Positions 1-9,651 of a stretch of 64,000 nucleotides of DNA are shown one piece after another. This DNA is from Halobellus rarus (GTDB lineage: Archaea; Halobacteriota; Halobacteria; Halobacteriales; Haloferacaceae), in assembly GCF_024494595.1 (NCBI RefSeq), contig NZ_JANHDI010000001.1:372001-436000 (forward strand). Direction: 5' to 3'. Position 1 is the stretch's first letter; the number at the start of each line of letters is the position of its first letter. Under the pieces are notes generated by a model. The model had not been told where the DNA came from. It did no database searches and saw nothing but the letters and a program-made list of their open reading frames with translations. The position numbers were made by a program, and so were the translations under genes.

Positions 1-1
1 C

Positions 2-2074
2 AACCTCCTCGCCGGGGCGGGGATGATCGCCGACGAGGGCGAGGCGACCCGGTTGATGATGGACACGGAGGAGGACGAGCAGGAACGCGGGATCACTATC
101 GACGCGGCGAACGTCTCGATGACCCACGAGTACCAGGAGGACAACCACCTGATCAACCTCATCGACACGCCCGGCCACGTCGACTTCGGTGGCGACGTCA
201 CGCGGGCGATGCGCGCGGTCGACGGGGCGCTCGTCGTCGTCGACGCCGTCGAGGGCGCGATGCCGCAGACCGAGACGGTCGTCCGGCAGGCGCTGCGCGA
301 GGGCGTCAAGCCCGCGCTGTTCATCAACAAGGTCGATCGCCTCATAAGCGAGCTCCAGGAGGGTCCCGAGGAGATGCAGGAGCGGCTGATGGACGTCATC
401 GGCGACGTCAACGAACTCATCCGCGGGATGACCGAGAACCGAGACGACATCGACGACTGGACCGTCTCCGTCGAGGGCGGCACCGTCGCGTTCGGATCGG
501 CGCTCTACAAGTGGGGCGTCTCCGCGCCGTCGATGGCCCGGACCGGGATCGGCTTCCCCGAGATCATCGAGATGGAGCGCGACGACAAGCGGCTCGAACT
601 GCACGAGCAGTCGCCGCTGTCGGACGTCGTGCTCGACATGGTCGCCGAGCACTTCCCCAACCCGCTCGACGCCCAGCCCCGTCGTATCCCGCGCGTCTGG
701 CGCGGCGACGACGAGTCCGAACTCGCACGGCAGATGCGCGAGGTCGACGACGACGGCGAGGTCGTCTTCATGGTGACGGACATCTCGATGGACCCCCACG
801 CCGGCGAGATCGCCACCGGACGGCTGTTCAGCGGGACGATCAAGCAGGGCCAGGAGCTGTACGTCTCCGGTACCGTGGGCAAGAACCGCGTCCAGTCGGT
901 CGGGATCTTCATGGGCGGCGAACGCGAGGAGCTCGACCGCGGCGTCCCGGCGGGGAACATCGCGGCCGTCACCGGCCTGCGGGACGCCATCGCCGGCTCT
1001 ACGGTGTCCTCCATCGAGATGACGCCGTTCGAGTCGATCGAGCACATCTCCGAGCCGGTCATCACGAAGTCCGTCGAGGCGAAGAGTATGGACGACCTGC
1101 CGAAGCTCATCGAGACGCTCCAGCAGGTCGCGAAGGAGGACCCGACCATCAGGGTGGAGATCAACGAGGACACGGGCGAGCACCTCATCAGCGGGCAGGG
1201 CGAGCTCCACCTCGAGGTCATCACCCAGCGCATTCAGAAGAACCAGGGAATTCCGGTTCAGACCGGTGAGCCGATCGTCGTCTTCCGGGAGGCTCCCCAG
1301 AAGGAATCCCGCGAGGTCGAGGGCGTCTCGCCGAACCGACACAACAAGTTCTACATCACCGTCGAACCCCTCTCGGAGGACGTCGTCGACGCGATCCAGC
1401 GCGGCGAGGTCTCGATGGACATGCCGGAACTGGAGCGCCGCGAGGCGCTGCAGGAGGCCGGAATGGGCAAGGACACGTCCCAGGAGGTCGAGCACATCCA
1501 CGGGACGAACATCCTCATCGACGACACGAAGGGTATCCAGCACCTCAACGAGACGATGGAACTCGTCATCGAGGGGCTCGACGAGGCCCTCGACGACGGT
1601 CCGCTGGCCAACGAGCCCGTCCAGGGGTCGCTCCTCCGCCTGCACGACGCGAAACTGCACGAGGACACGATCCACCGCGGCCCGGCGCAGGTCATCCCGG
1701 CCGTCCGCAACGCCGTCCACCGCGCGCTCATCGACGCCGACATCAAGCTGCTCGAACCGATCCAGAACGTCCGAATCGACGTTCCGTCCGAGCACATGGG
1801 ATCGGCCTCCGGCGAGATCCAGGGCCGCCGCGGCCGCGTCGACGACATGTACCAGGAGGGCGACCTGATGGTCATCGAGGGCATCGCGCCCGTCGAGGAG
1901 ATGATCGGGTTCTCCTCTGACATTCGGTCTGCGACCGAGGGCCGCGCCTCGTGGAACACCGAGAACGCCGGCTTCCGCGTGCTCTCCGATAACCTCCAGC
2001 GCGAGAAGATCATGGAGATCCGCGAGCGCAAGGGAATGAAGCTCGAACTGCCGCAGTCCGTCGATCAGTTCTAG
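2..2074 (+). CDS. fusA: Elongation factor 2, aEF-2 (5' partial)
   Basis: GTPase that drives translocation of tRNA and mRNA on the ribosome. The reading frame is open to the left window edge, so the start and the P-loop are missing. Visible are the switch II motif [10 protein letters not shown], the guanine-specificity motif NKVDR and the later EF-G/EF-2 domains. The C-terminal domain has the archaeal/eukaryotic loop IHRGPAQ, whose His (codon 1673-1675) aligns with the His converted to diphthamide in human eEF2. The protein ends normally with TAG. About 690 residues are visible of roughly 730 usual for the family. The gene after it is on the same strand but has its own promoter-like sequence. 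Confidence 0.98.
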   Translation, partial: NLLAGAGMIADEGEATRLMMDTEEDEQERGITIDAANVSMTHEYQEDNHLINLIDTPGHVDFGGDVTRAMRAVDGALVVVDAVEGAMPQTETVVRQALREGVKPALFINKVDRLISELQEGPEEMQERLMDVIGDVNELIRGMTENRDDIDDWTVSVEGGTVAFGSALYKWGVSAPSMARTGIGFPEIIEMERDDKRLELHEQSPLSDVVLDMVAEHFPNPLDAQPRRIPRVWRGDDESELARQMREVDDDGEVVFMVTDISMDPHAGEIATGRLFSGTIKQGQELYVSGTVGKNRVQSVGIFMGGEREELDRGVPAGNIAAVTGLRDAIAGSTVSSIEMTPFESIEHISEPVITKSVEAKSMDDLPKLIETLQQVAKEDPTIRVEINEDTGEHLISGQGELHLEVITQRIQKNQGIPVQTGEPIVVFREAPQKESREVEGVSPNRHNKFYITVEPLSEDVVDAIQRGEVSMDMPELERREALQEAGMGKDTSQEVEHIHGTNILIDDTKGIQHLNETMELVIEGLDEALDDGPLANEPVQGSLLRLHDAKLHEDTIHRGPAQVIPAVRNAVHRALIDADIKLLEPIQNVRIDVPSEHMGSASGEIQGRRGRVDDMYQEGDLMVIEGIAPVEEMIGFSSDIRSATEGRASWNTENAGFRVLSDNLQREKIMEIRERKGMKLELPQSVDQF

Positions 2075-2199
2075 GCCGCGCTCCGCATCGAGTTCTCGGG
2101 CGCGCCCCGAATCGACGGCTGCGACCGTCGGCCCGCCGACATCGCCGTTCCGCTGCCGCGTTCGGACGACGGTTCTCCGTATCGATACTCGGACCAGTA

Positions 2200-2230
2200 C
2201 TTTCAAACGATTCTCCCGCCTGAGCGCGGG
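2200..2230 (+). promoter_or_regulatory. Promoter region of the histidine kinase gene
   Basis: An A/T-rich stretch near 2200-2212 lies about 27 nt before the ATG at 2232, the spacing expected for a leaderless haloarchaeal transcript. A short GC hairpin (CCCGC / GCGGG) lies between it and the start codon. Promoter assignment is by position and composition only. Confidence 0.35.
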
Positions 2231-2231
2231 T

Positions 2232-3356
2232 ATGCGCACTCGGATCGTCTCTCTCCTCGACCGGGTTGGATTCGCATCACCGCCCGAGTCGATCACTCCG
2301 AGCGACCCGTCAACCCCCCGCGTCGCCGCCAGCGCGGTCGTCTCCCTGACCGGTCTCGCGCTGCTCGTTCCGAACCTCTTTCCGATACTCGACGGCGGAG
2401 GCCCGTTCGCGATCGCGCTCGGTCTCGTGGGCACGGTGGTTTCGATCGGCCTCGTCGCCGTGGGCGGGTTGCTGTACTACAGCGGGTTCAGCGACCGCAA
2501 CGCGGTCCGGATCGCCGTCTGGAACCTGCTCGGCGTCGTCGTCCTCGGGGGCGTGATGCTCGCTCACGCGTACGCGCAGAACCGCCTGTCGGGGGGCATC
2601 GCCCCGTCGATGTTCACCGTCGGGAACCTCCTCGCCGTCGGCGCGGCCGCACACGTCATCATCGGCGTTTACGACGCGCGTCGGGTCCGCGCCGAACAAC
2701 TCGCCCGGGAGCGACGACGGACGGCGGTCCTGAATCGGGTGCTCCGGCACAACCTCCGGAACGAGGCGCAGGTGCTCGCCGGTCACGCGGACATCGTCGC
2801 GACGGTCCCCGACGAGGATCGGATCCGGCAGTCGGCGGCCGTGCTGAAACGCAGCGCCGAGACCGTCGGCAGCCTCGCGGAGGGCGCGAAGACGATCTCC
2901 CGCGAGCGCGACAGAGGGCCCGAGGAGTACGAACCGACCGACCCGGCGGCGGTTCTGGAGGCGGCTGTCGAGCACGCGCGCGATCGGTTCCCCCAGGCGT
3001 CGTTCGAGGTCGACGCGCCCGACGCCCTCGACGGGACCGTCCGAGCCAGCGACGGCCTCCGGACGGCCCTGGACGAACTGCTGGAAAACGCGGCTGAACA
3101 CGGCGATCCGCCGATCGAGGTGTCTGTGCGAGTCCTCCCGGACATCGTGGAACTGTCTGTCACAGACCACGGCGACGGGATCCCAGACCACGAGCGAGCG
3201 GTCGTCGCCGGCGAGACCGACATCACTCAGTTGACGCACGGGAGCGGGCTCGGCCTGTGGGTCGCGAAGACGGTCGCGGGCACGCACCGGGGGTCGCTGT
3301 CGTTCTCGGAGAGCGACGATACGACGACGGTGACGTTGTCGGTCCCGAGAGCGTAG
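2232..3356 (+). CDS. Membrane-anchored sensor histidine kinase
   Basis: A 374-residue two-component sensor kinase. The N-terminal half has about four hydrophobic segments (roughly residues 30-52, 56-82, 90-114, 124-146), so the sensor is in or near the membrane. The phosphoacceptor box RHNLRN has its His at residue 173 and is the form typical of haloarchaeal kinases. The ATPase part shows the N box LLENAAEHG, a G1-like DHGDGIP and a G2-like GSGLGLW. No PAS or HAMP domain is evident and no response regulator is adjacent, so the partner and stimulus are unknown. A single-gene unit between EF-2 and the hom operon. Confidence 0.88.
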   Translation: MRTRIVSLLDRVGFASPPESITPSDPSTPRVAASAVVSLTGLALLVPNLFPILDGGGPFAIALGLVGTVVSIGLVAVGGLLYYSGFSDRNAVRIAVWNLLGVVVLGGVMLAHAYAQNRLSGGIAPSMFTVGNLLAVGAAAHVIIGVYDARRVRAEQLARERRRTAVLNRVLRHNLRNEAQVLAGHADIVATVPDEDRIRQSAAVLKRSAETVGSLAEGAKTISRERDRGPEEYEPTDPAAVLEAAVEHARDRFPQASFEVDAPDALDGTVRASDGLRTALDELLENAAEHGDPPIEVSVRVLPDIVELSVTDHGDGIPDHERAVVAGETDITQLTHGSGLGLWVAKTVAGTHRGSLSFSESDDTTTVTLSVPRA

Positions 3357-3419
3357 GCCGATGGCTCGGTGATCGCCCGACGGCCTTTCGCCGCCGGCAA
3401 TGCGTGCCATCGACGAAGG

Positions 3420-3427
3420 CTTATATC
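3420..3427 (+). promoter_or_regulatory. TATA box of the leader ORF-ACT-hom operon
   Basis: The sequence CTTATATC is centred about 27 nt before the ATG at 3451. That is the spacing for a haloarchaeal transcript starting at or next to the start codon. This places the operon's first codon at 3451 rather than at the ACT gene at 3597. Confidence 0.55.
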
Positions 3428-3450
3428 GGTCCGGGAGTTGACGTTGGGGT

Positions 3451-3600
3451 ATGTGTACGGAAACGATCTCTCGGCCCCGACCCGCCTTCGGCGGGGGTCC
3501 GGGAGCCGCTGTCTCTCGACGCGTATCGTCCCGAGATACCGTCGGAAACGCCAATCCGAACGACGAGGGCCCGAATGCCAAGGGAGTGACCCACCCGTGA
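3451..3600 (+). CDS. Small leader ORF, 49 aa, coupled to the ACT gene
   Basis: A short ORF beginning MCTETISRPRPAF and ending GVTHP. I do not recognise a family. Its ATG is about 27 nt downstream of a good TATA box, so it is probably the first codon of the transcript. Its TGA overlaps the GTG start of the ACT protein (GTGA), so ribosomes finishing it could reinitiate there. Thr and Ile codons occur at positions 3, 5 and 6, but there is no long run as in bacterial thr leader peptides. A GC hairpin lies inside its coding region. It may be a real small protein or a translated regulatory leader for threonine/methionine synthesis. Confidence 0.5.
   Translation: MCTETISRPRPAFGGGPGAAVSRRVSSRDTVGNANPNDEGPNAKGVTHP
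3475..3503 (+). promoter_or_regulatory. GC hairpin inside the leader ORF
   Basis: The arms CCCCGACCCGCC and GGCGGGGGTCCGGG pair around a TTC loop, with a small bulge. The hairpin sits about 25-50 nt into the predicted leaderless transcript. It could pause ribosomes or RNA polymerase, or attenuate expression; it lacks a following T-run, so it is not an ordinary terminator. Function is inferred only. Confidence 0.35.
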
Positions 3601-4217
3601 CGTCCGCGCTCGGATCCGACGCCGAATCGGACACGGAGTCCGACGACGCGGAGCGGGCGTCCCGGTCCCGCGGCGGGATCGACGATGCCGGCGACGGCGA
3701 CCGCGATCCCCAACCCCACACGATCCGCCTCGAACTCGCGGACGAACCGGGACAGTTGCTCGCCGCCCTCGAACCGATCTCGGAGAACGGCGGCAACCTC
3801 CTGTCGATCTTCCACGAGCGGGGCAACGTCACGCCGCGGGGTCGCATCCCCGTGGAAGTCGACGTCGAGGCCACGCCGGACCGCTTCGACGCGATCGTCG
3901 CGGCCCTCCGCGAGGAGGGCGTCAACGTCGTGCAGGCGGGCGCGGAACACTACGCCGAGGAGGTCGCCGTGCTGCTCGTGGGTCACCTCGTCGACACCGA
4001 TCTCTCCGACACGCTCCGCCGGATCGAGTCGAACCCGGCGACCTCGATCGCGGACTTCTCGCTGAACGCGCCGGAGGGGCGGAGCGACACGTCGAGCGCG
4101 CGCCTCCGGATGGCGACCCGGGCCGGCGAGACGGCGGCGGCGCTGGGTCTCGTCCGCGAGATCGCCGACGAGAAGGAACTCCACGTCGTCGAGCCGCTCG
4201 CGGGGGGTGCGGTATGA
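3597..4217 (+). CDS. ACT-domain regulatory protein
   Basis: A 206-residue protein with an acidic low-complexity N-terminus (about 40 residues), followed by an ACT domain beginning HTIRLELADEPGQLL and a second region that could be another ACT-like unit. ACT domains bind amino acids to control biosynthetic enzymes. The GTG start was chosen because the in-frame sequence further upstream overlaps the leader ORF and the homology begins downstream. Its stop overlaps the start of hom (ATGA). The likely role is threonine- or methionine-responsive control of homoserine dehydrogenase, which here lacks its own ACT domain. That role is inferred from operon position. Confidence 0.85.
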   Translation: MTSALGSDAESDTESDDAERASRSRGGIDDAGDGDRDPQPHTIRLELADEPGQLLAALEPISENGGNLLSIFHERGNVTPRGRIPVEVDVEATPDRFDAIVAALREEGVNVVQAGAEHYAEEVAVLLVGHLVDTDLSDTLRRIESNPATSIADFSLNAPEGRSDTSSARLRMATRAGETAAALGLVREIADEKELHVVEPLAGGAV

Positions 4218-5173
4218 GCGACGGGAAGCGACTCGCCGTCCTCGGTGCGGGCGCGGTCGGCAGTTCCGTCGTCGACCTCGCCGTCGAGTACGGCCACTCC
4301 GTCGTCGCGTTCGCGGACTCCTCCTCGGCGGTGACGGCCGCCGACGGCATCGACGCCGACTCGGCGCTGGACCGGAAGTCGAGCGACGGCGTCGTCGGCG
4401 ACGACGACCCCGACGCGGCGCTTTCAGCGGACTACGACGTCCTCGTCGAGGCGACGCCGACGACGCTCGGCGACGCCGAGCCCGGCTTCTCGCACCTCGA
4501 AACGGCTCTGGAGCGCGACCGCCACGTCGTCCTCGCGAACAAGGGGCCGGTCGCCGAACGGTACGCCGACGTCCGCGAACTGGAGCGCGAGAGCGCCGGC
4601 GAGGTCCGGTTCGAGGCGACGGTCGGCGGCGCGATTCCGATCATCTCGACGGTCGAGGACCTCTCTCCGTCTCACGTGACCGCCGCTCGCGGCGTTCTCA
4701 ACGGCACGGCGAACTTCATCCTCTCGCGGATGGCCGCCGAGGGAATCGACTACGAGCACGTCCTCGCGGAGGCGCAGGACCTCGGCGTCGCGGAGGCAGA
4801 CCCGACGTTCGACGTCGAGGGGACCGACGCCGCGCTGAAGTGCGTCATCCTCGCGAACGTGCTCTCGGAGGGCGAGCGGGAGTTCACGCTCTCGGACGCG
4901 GACGTCGAGGGAATCACGAACGTCCCCGGCAGCGCGCTCGAACTCGCCGCGGAGGACGGCCGAACGATCAGGCTCGTCGGCGAGGCGACGCGCGACGGTA
5001 TCCGCGTCGGTCCACGGCTGGTTCCGCAAAATGCCGCCCTCGCGGTGACGGGAACTCGGAACATCGTGCAACTGGAGACGACGCACGCGGGACAGCTGAA
5101 CCTCAGCGGACGGGGGGCTGGCGGGCCGGAGACGGCTTCTGCGGTCCTCGGTGACGTCGGCCGACTCGACTGA
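4214..5173 (+). CDS. hom: Homoserine dehydrogenase
   Basis: Reduces aspartate semialdehyde to homoserine with NAD(P)H, the branch point to threonine and methionine. The 319-residue protein has a Rossmann GAGAVGSSV near the N-terminus, the NKGPVAE segment, the catalytic-domain motif LNGTANFIL, and the substrate-site segment ADPTFDVEGTDAALK with the conserved Asp and Lys. Length matches the short archaeal form without a C-terminal ACT domain; the ACT domain is supplied by the overlapping upstream gene. Confidence 0.95.
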   Translation: MSDGKRLAVLGAGAVGSSVVDLAVEYGHSVVAFADSSSAVTAADGIDADSALDRKSSDGVVGDDDPDAALSADYDVLVEATPTTLGDAEPGFSHLETALERDRHVVLANKGPVAERYADVRELERESAGEVRFEATVGGAIPIISTVEDLSPSHVTAARGVLNGTANFILSRMAAEGIDYEHVLAEAQDLGVAEADPTFDVEGTDAALKCVILANVLSEGEREFTLSDADVEGITNVPGSALELAAEDGRTIRLVGEATRDGIRVGPRLVPQNAALAVTGTRNIVQLETTHAGQLNLSGRGAGGPETASAVLGDVGRLD

Positions 5174-5335
5174 TCGGCGGGCGTTGACCCCCCGTTTCAG
5201 ATCCCGGCTCGCCCGTGGTAGATGCTCCCACAAACCGCGATACGGCGGCGTTTCGGCCGTCTACGTATCGAAATGGTTTTAGGGCTTTCTGGCTAAAGAA
5301 GCCGGTACAGAGCGCCTTAGCGCGTGACCCACACT

Positions 5336-6601
5336 ATGAGTGACAAACCGCACCAGAACTTGGCCATCATCGGCCACGTCGACCACGGGAAGAGTACGCT
5401 GGTCGGACGACTCCTGTACGAGACAGGATCCGTCCCCGAGCACGTAATCGAGCAGCACCGAGAGGAAGCCGAAGAGAAGGGCAAGGGCGGATTCGAGTTC
5501 GCCTACGTCATGGACAACCTCGCCGAGGAGCGCGAGCGTGGTGTCACCATCGACATCGCCCACCAGGAGTTCGACACCGACGAGTACTACTTCACCATCG
5601 TCGACTGTCCGGGCCACCGTGACTTCGTGAAGAACATGATCACGGGTGCCTCGCAGGCCGACAACGCGGTGCTCGTCGTCGCGGCCGACGACGGCGTCGC
5701 GCCCCAGACCCGAGAGCACGTGTTCCTCGCCCGCACCCTGGGCATCAACGAGCTCATCATCGGCATCAACAAGATGGACCTCGTCGACTACAGCGAGGAC
5801 TCCTACAAGCAGGTCACCGAGGAGGTTCAGCAGCTCCTCAACCAGGTCCAGTTCAACTCCGAGGACGCGACGTTCATCCCGATCTCCGCGTTCGAGGGCG
5901 ACAACGTCGCCGAAGACTCCGACAACACGTCGTGGTACGACGGCCCGACCCTGCTCGAAGCGCTCAACTCACTGCCGGAACCGCAGCCGCCGACGGACGC
6001 GCCGCTGCGCCTGCCGATCCAGGACGTCTACACCATCTCCGGCATCGGGACGGTCCCGGTCGGCCGCATCGAGACGGGGACGATGAGCCCCGGCGACAAC
6101 GTCTCCTTCCAGCCGTCGGACGTCGGCGGCGAGGTCAAGACCGTCGAGATGCACCACGAGGAAGTGCCGCAGGCCGGCCCCGGTGACAACGTCGGGTTCA
6201 ACGTCCGCGGCATCGGCAAGGACGACATCCGCCGCGGTGACGTCTGTGGCCCCGCCGACGACCCGCCGTCGGTCGCCGAGACGTTCACGGCCCAGATCGT
6301 CGTGATGCAGCACCCCTCGGTCATCACCGCCGGCTACACGCCGGTCTTCCACGCCCACACGGCGCAGGTCGCCTGTACGATCGAATCGATCGATCAGAAG
6401 CTCGACCCCGCCTCGGGTGAGGTCGCCGAAGAGAACCCCGACTTCATCCAGTCCGGCGACGCTGCAGTCGTCACCGTGCGACCGCAGAAGCCGCTCAGCA
6501 TCGAGCCGTCGGGCGAGATTCCGGAACTCGGTTCCTTCGCAGTCCGCGACATGGGTCAGACCATCGCGGCCGGGAAGGTCCTCGAGGTCAACGAGCGATA
6601 G
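5336..6601 (+). CDS. tuf: Elongation factor 1-alpha, aEF-1A
   Basis: GTPase that delivers aminoacyl-tRNA to the ribosome. The ATG at 5336 is chosen (421 aa) over a GTG four codons upstream because family members begin MSDKPHQNL. Motifs are GHVDHGKST (P-loop), DCPGHRDF (switch II) and NKMD (guanine specificity), followed by the two beta-barrel domains. The stop codon is immediately followed by the ATG of S10, giving a two-gene operon. The leader contains GGCTTTCT/AAGAAGCC, which can form a small hairpin. Confidence 0.98.
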   Translation: MSDKPHQNLAIIGHVDHGKSTLVGRLLYETGSVPEHVIEQHREEAEEKGKGGFEFAYVMDNLAEERERGVTIDIAHQEFDTDEYYFTIVDCPGHRDFVKNMITGASQADNAVLVVAADDGVAPQTREHVFLARTLGINELIIGINKMDLVDYSEDSYKQVTEEVQQLLNQVQFNSEDATFIPISAFEGDNVAEDSDNTSWYDGPTLLEALNSLPEPQPPTDAPLRLPIQDVYTISGIGTVPVGRIETGTMSPGDNVSFQPSDVGGEVKTVEMHHEEVPQAGPGDNVGFNVRGIGKDDIRRGDVCGPADDPPSVAETFTAQIVVMQHPSVITAGYTPVFHAHTAQVACTIESIDQKLDPASGEVAEENPDFIQSGDAAVVTVRPQKPLSIEPSGEIPELGSFAVRDMGQTIAAGKVLEVNER

Positions 6602-6910
6602 ATGCAGCAGGCACGCGTCCGTCTCGCCGGAACGAGCCCGGACGACCTCGACGACATCTGCGACGATGTCCGCGAGATCGCGAACAAGACGGGGGTCAAC
6701 CTCAGCGGACCGATTCCGCTGCCGACGAAGACGCTCGAAGTGCCCTCGCGGAAGTCCCCCGACGGCGAGGGGACGGCCACCTGGGAGCACTGGGAGATGC
6801 GCGTCCACAAGCGTCTCATCGACATCGACGCCGACGAACGCGCGCTCCGTCAGCTGATGCGGATTCAGGTGCCGAACGACGTCAGCATCGAGATCGTCCT
6901 CGAAGACTGA
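6602..6910 (+). CDS. rps10: Ribosomal protein S10 (uS10)
   Basis: Small-subunit head protein, 102 residues. It shows the uS10 pattern [20 protein letters not shown] in the loop and the [15 protein letters not shown] helix. The gene follows EF-1alpha with zero spacing, the conserved archaeal tuf-rps10 arrangement. Confidence 0.97.
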   Translation: MQQARVRLAGTSPDDLDDICDDVREIANKTGVNLSGPIPLPTKTLEVPSRKSPDGEGTATWEHWEMRVHKRLIDIDADERALRQLMRIQVPNDVSIEIVLED

Positions 6911-6996
6911 CCGGTCGGACCCACCGACGACACGACGCCCCCTTTCGACCCGACGTCGCGGTCTCGCGACGGCACAGGGTGTGGCGCTAAGGCGTC

Positions 6997-7015
6997 GACG
7001 TCACTTCGTGACGTC
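6997..7015 (+). terminator. Hairpin downstream of rps10
   Basis: A perfect stem GACGTCAC / GTGACGTC with a TTC loop lies about 87 nt after the rps10 stop and 80 nt before tRNA-Ala, followed by a short pyrimidine stretch (TCTTC). It may end the tuf-rps10 transcript, but archaeal terminators do not need hairpins. Confidence 0.3.
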
Positions 7016-7095
7016 TCTTCGCCGTGGTGTGATCAGTACCCACGCGAGAGACGAAACAGAAGGTACAAATGACGCGCCGCCTTCGAACGTAATGC

Positions 7096-7167
7096 GGGCT
7101 CGTAGATCAGCGGTAGATCGCTTCCTTCGCAAGGAAGAGGCCCTGGGTTCAAATCCCAGCGAGTCCA
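7096..7167 (+). tRNA. tRNA-Ala, anticodon CGC
   Basis: A 72-nt cloverleaf. The acceptor strands GGGCTCG / CGAGTCC pair with one G-T. The D arm is GATC/GATC, the anticodon stem is CTTCC/GGAAG around the loop TTCGCAA, and the T arm is CTGGG-TTCAAAT-CCCAG. Anticodon CGC reads GCG alanine codons. There is no intron and no encoded CCA. Its 3' end abuts an AT-richer islet, a typical place for integrated DNA. Confidence 0.95.
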
Positions 7168-7769
7168 TCTAACTTTTCCGTCATTTCGAGTTCGTAGGTA
7201 TTCCTGTCCCTTAGCCGCTGCACGCGGTATTTGCAGTAACGTATCATTTGCAAGTAACCTTGTTTCTAATCGAATTCCTAACGATCAGGAATCCATCCCA
7301 CCGCTGTCTCCTGATTTGATAGAAGGAAACCGGGGGTGGCTCCGGTGAGAGCCAAACACCTGGCTAATGGTCTCATTCGTTACAATTTCCGGAGCTGTCG
7401 GGACGGCTGCGTCAATCATCGCACAAAATCCTGTACTCGGTATCTAGAATGTGAGGACTGCCACTCGGCTCCTGTCCTTGATCGAGGTGAACCCATTGAT
7501 CGAGTTCATTTCGACCTCCTCTGGGCAATTCACGCGCTGCTTAGTGATCTCAATCTGTCACCGCACGCGGCAGAGCGCCCTCAACACACCGACACTCCGG
7601 AAGCCGTCTTCCACTAACGAGTGCAGGGGCCTCGATTTCGGGTGGATGTAACACATCCCCCCATCAGGGACTACCTTCTCGATGAACTCGAATCGGTAGC
7701 CGTTTGAAAGGAAATAACATAATAAATCATATGTTTACTATGCGGTTCGAGCGTTTTCCGCAAGACGCA
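7168..7769. other. AT-richer intergenic stretch, no supported gene
   Basis: About 600 bp between tRNA-Ala and the beta-helix gene with clearly lower GC than its surroundings. The only frames over 60 codons need non-ATG starts. One plus-strand frame (about 7336-7617) is rich in Cys and His, and minus-strand frames are broken by stops. It may be a decayed gene or insertion remnant. The last 30 bases (AATAACATAATAAATC) are a probable promoter for the downstream gene. Confidence 0.5.
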
Positions 7770-9023
7770 ATGTCGAAACAGCCACATCGCCGTCAGACGG
7801 GGCGCAGAACGATTCTCAAGGGTATCGGTGCGAGTGGCCTGAGTATCGTCGGGTTCGGGGGAACTGTGAGCGCACGACCCGGCCAGGGGAAATCAGAAGC
7901 GAAACGGTGTGACGTCGTCGTTCCGGACGACGAATCAACCATCCAGGATGGCGTCGACGCCGCCGATCCCGGCGATACGGTCTGTGTCGAGGGGTCAGAG
8001 AGCCCCTACACGGAGCAAGTGATCGTGAACAAGGATCTGAACCTGAAGGGGGTAAACGACCCGACGATTCAGGCCGTATCGCCGGAATCGTCGGCGACAT
8101 TCACCGTTCCGGAGAGTGGGCCGAACTGGGAGCCGATCGTCTTTGCCTTTGGCGGAACCGAATCGGGCGGTAACGTCTCCGGCTCTGGGGTCGTCGACGT
8201 CGACGTTTCCGGATTCACCATCGACGGAAATGGTTCACAACCCAGCGCCAGGCGAAAACCCGCTATCCTCTTCCGGAACGTCGACGGTTCCATCTCGGAC
8301 AACACGATGACGAACATAGGTGTCGGTGGAAAAGAGACGTTCGGCATTCTCGCCTACGGCGACTCCGACGTCAACGTTTCGAGCAACACCGTGCGTGAAT
8401 ACGAACGCGGTGGCATCGGTATCATCGGGGATGGTGGTGCCCATCCGTCCCCGACCGCCGATATTCGAGATAATATGGTGACGGGGTCCACCGGCATCGG
8501 TGAAGCGTGGGGTCCCAACGGGATTCAGATCGGATACGGCGCAACGGGGAATATTATCGGAAACGAAGTCAGCGACAACCGGTACGCTGAGGACGCGTTC
8601 ACCGCGTCCGGAATCATCGTCTTCGAGAGCGACGGTGTTCAGATACGCGGAAACACCGTTACGAACAGCGACGTCGGTATCGCGTGTGGATCTTGGGGAT
8701 GGTTCCGACCGACAGCAGAGAACACCCAAGTCGTGAAGAACGAAGTTCGAGAGGCAAATGCCGGCGTTCTGCTCCGTGCGGTCACGTACGATGGATACAC
8801 CAACTACGATTCTTCCGTGAGCAACACCAAGGTCATCAATAACACGATCAGCGACCCGGACCCCGACGACGGCACCGGTGTCGCCGTCGAAGCGCTCGAT
8901 CACGACCCTGATTACGACTCGACCGTCGACAACAACAAAGTCATCCGGAATTCGATCACGGGATTCGACAATCAGATCCTCGAAGGTGGAACCGGAACGA
9001 AAATTCAGGCCATCGAACCGTAG
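7770..9023 (+). CDS. Tat-exported parallel beta-helix protein
   Basis: A 417-residue secreted protein. The ATG at 7770 is chosen because it places the twin-arginine signal (GRRTILKG followed by a hydrophobic stretch and a VSARP cleavage region) at the N-terminus. The rest is a repetitive right-handed beta-helix of the pectin-lyase/NosD type, with recurring N-x-V/I and 'GNxV' strand patterns such as SDNTMTNIG, SSNTVREYE, RGNTVTNSD. No catalytic acid cluster is obvious, so it may be a polysaccharide-binding or lyase-like surface protein. Its base composition is less GC-rich than its neighbours and it lies just after a tRNA, which suggests acquisition by transfer. Confidence 0.75.
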   Translation: MSKQPHRRQTGRRTILKGIGASGLSIVGFGGTVSARPGQGKSEAKRCDVVVPDDESTIQDGVDAADPGDTVCVEGSESPYTEQVIVNKDLNLKGVNDPTIQAVSPESSATFTVPESGPNWEPIVFAFGGTESGGNVSGSGVVDVDVSGFTIDGNGSQPSARRKPAILFRNVDGSISDNTMTNIGVGGKETFGILAYGDSDVNVSSNTVREYERGGIGIIGDGGAHPSPTADIRDNMVTGSTGIGEAWGPNGIQIGYGATGNIIGNEVSDNRYAEDAFTASGIIVFESDGVQIRGNTVTNSDVGIACGSWGWFRPTAENTQVVKNEVREANAGVLLRAVTYDGYTNYDSSVSNTKVINNTISDPDPDDGTGVAVEALDHDPDYDSTVDNNKVIRNSITGFDNQILEGGTGTKIQAIEP

Positions 9024-9181
9024 CGACGCGCTCTACGCATCCAAACCGCTTTCTCAACACATATCGTCTTCTTTTCGGCTCGGTTTCGTCGACCGTAGAT
9101 TCGCTTTTGTGCCACTCCCGTTGACGGCCCGAAACGCTCTCCTCCAGTAGATTTTTCATACCGTTATCGAATCACGATACT

Positions 9182-9646
9182 ATGGCTGTCCTCGTGTTCG
9201 GGGTGTGGCTGCTCCTGTGGGGTTTCGTCGGCGCGTCGCTCGTGATCGCCACGACGACGCCGCCGCCGACGTCTGTAATCGACTTCCTGTTGCAGGGACC
9301 GGGACAGGTCTACCTGGAGGGGGTTCTCGCGCTCCGGCAGTTCGCCCTCCTGACGACGATTTCCGCCCGGTTGACCGACTTCGGCTACGCCGTCGTGGCG
9401 ATGGTGCCGTTGACCATCCACTTTTTGCTGGTCGGCCTCGCCGCCGACTGGGCGTCGGGGACGTCCTCCCGCGGTACCGGATTCGTCGAGATGATCTTCG
9501 TGATCGGGGTACCCCTCGCGATCCTCGCGTTGTTCGGCGCGGCCGCGCTCGAACTCGGCGCGCAGCTGCTCGTCGTCTCGATCATCGCTCTGGGCGTCGG
9601 ATTCCTCACGCAGTTCTTCGCACGGGGGATCGCGGTACTCGGGTGA
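9182..9646 (+). CDS. Hypothetical membrane protein, 154 aa
   Basis: Not recognised. Four hydrophobic segments are visible (about residues 3-23, 65-85, 97-115, 125-148) with short loops, so an integral membrane protein is likely. The normal high-GC codon use returns here after the preceding islet. It converges with the next gene, whose stop is 6 nt away. Confidence 0.65.
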   Translation: MAVLVFGVWLLLWGFVGASLVIATTTPPPTSVIDFLLQGPGQVYLEGVLALRQFALLTTISARLTDFGYAVVAMVPLTIHFLLVGLAADWASGTSSRGTGFVEMIFVIGVPLAILALFGAAALELGAQLLVVSIIALGVGFLTQFFARGIAVLG

Positions 9647-9651
9647 TCCGT

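Noticed and set aside
2310-4184. A 624-codon minus-strand frame across the kinase and ACT genes
   Set aside because: Arg- and Gly-rich antisense shadow produced by high GC at third codon positions; real genes with clear motifs lie on the other strand.
4750-5064. Minus-strand gene inside hom
   Set aside because: Antisense shadow. The hom motifs on the plus strand explain the sequence.
7336-7617. Cys/His-rich 93-codon ORF
   Set aside because: It starts with GTG, has no recognisable promoter or family, and lies in a stretch where all frames look decayed. Kept only as part of the islet description.
7168-9181. Complete integrated element at tRNA-Ala
   Set aside because: No integrase, no replication gene and no second copy of the tRNA 3' end were seen, so only an islet is claimed.
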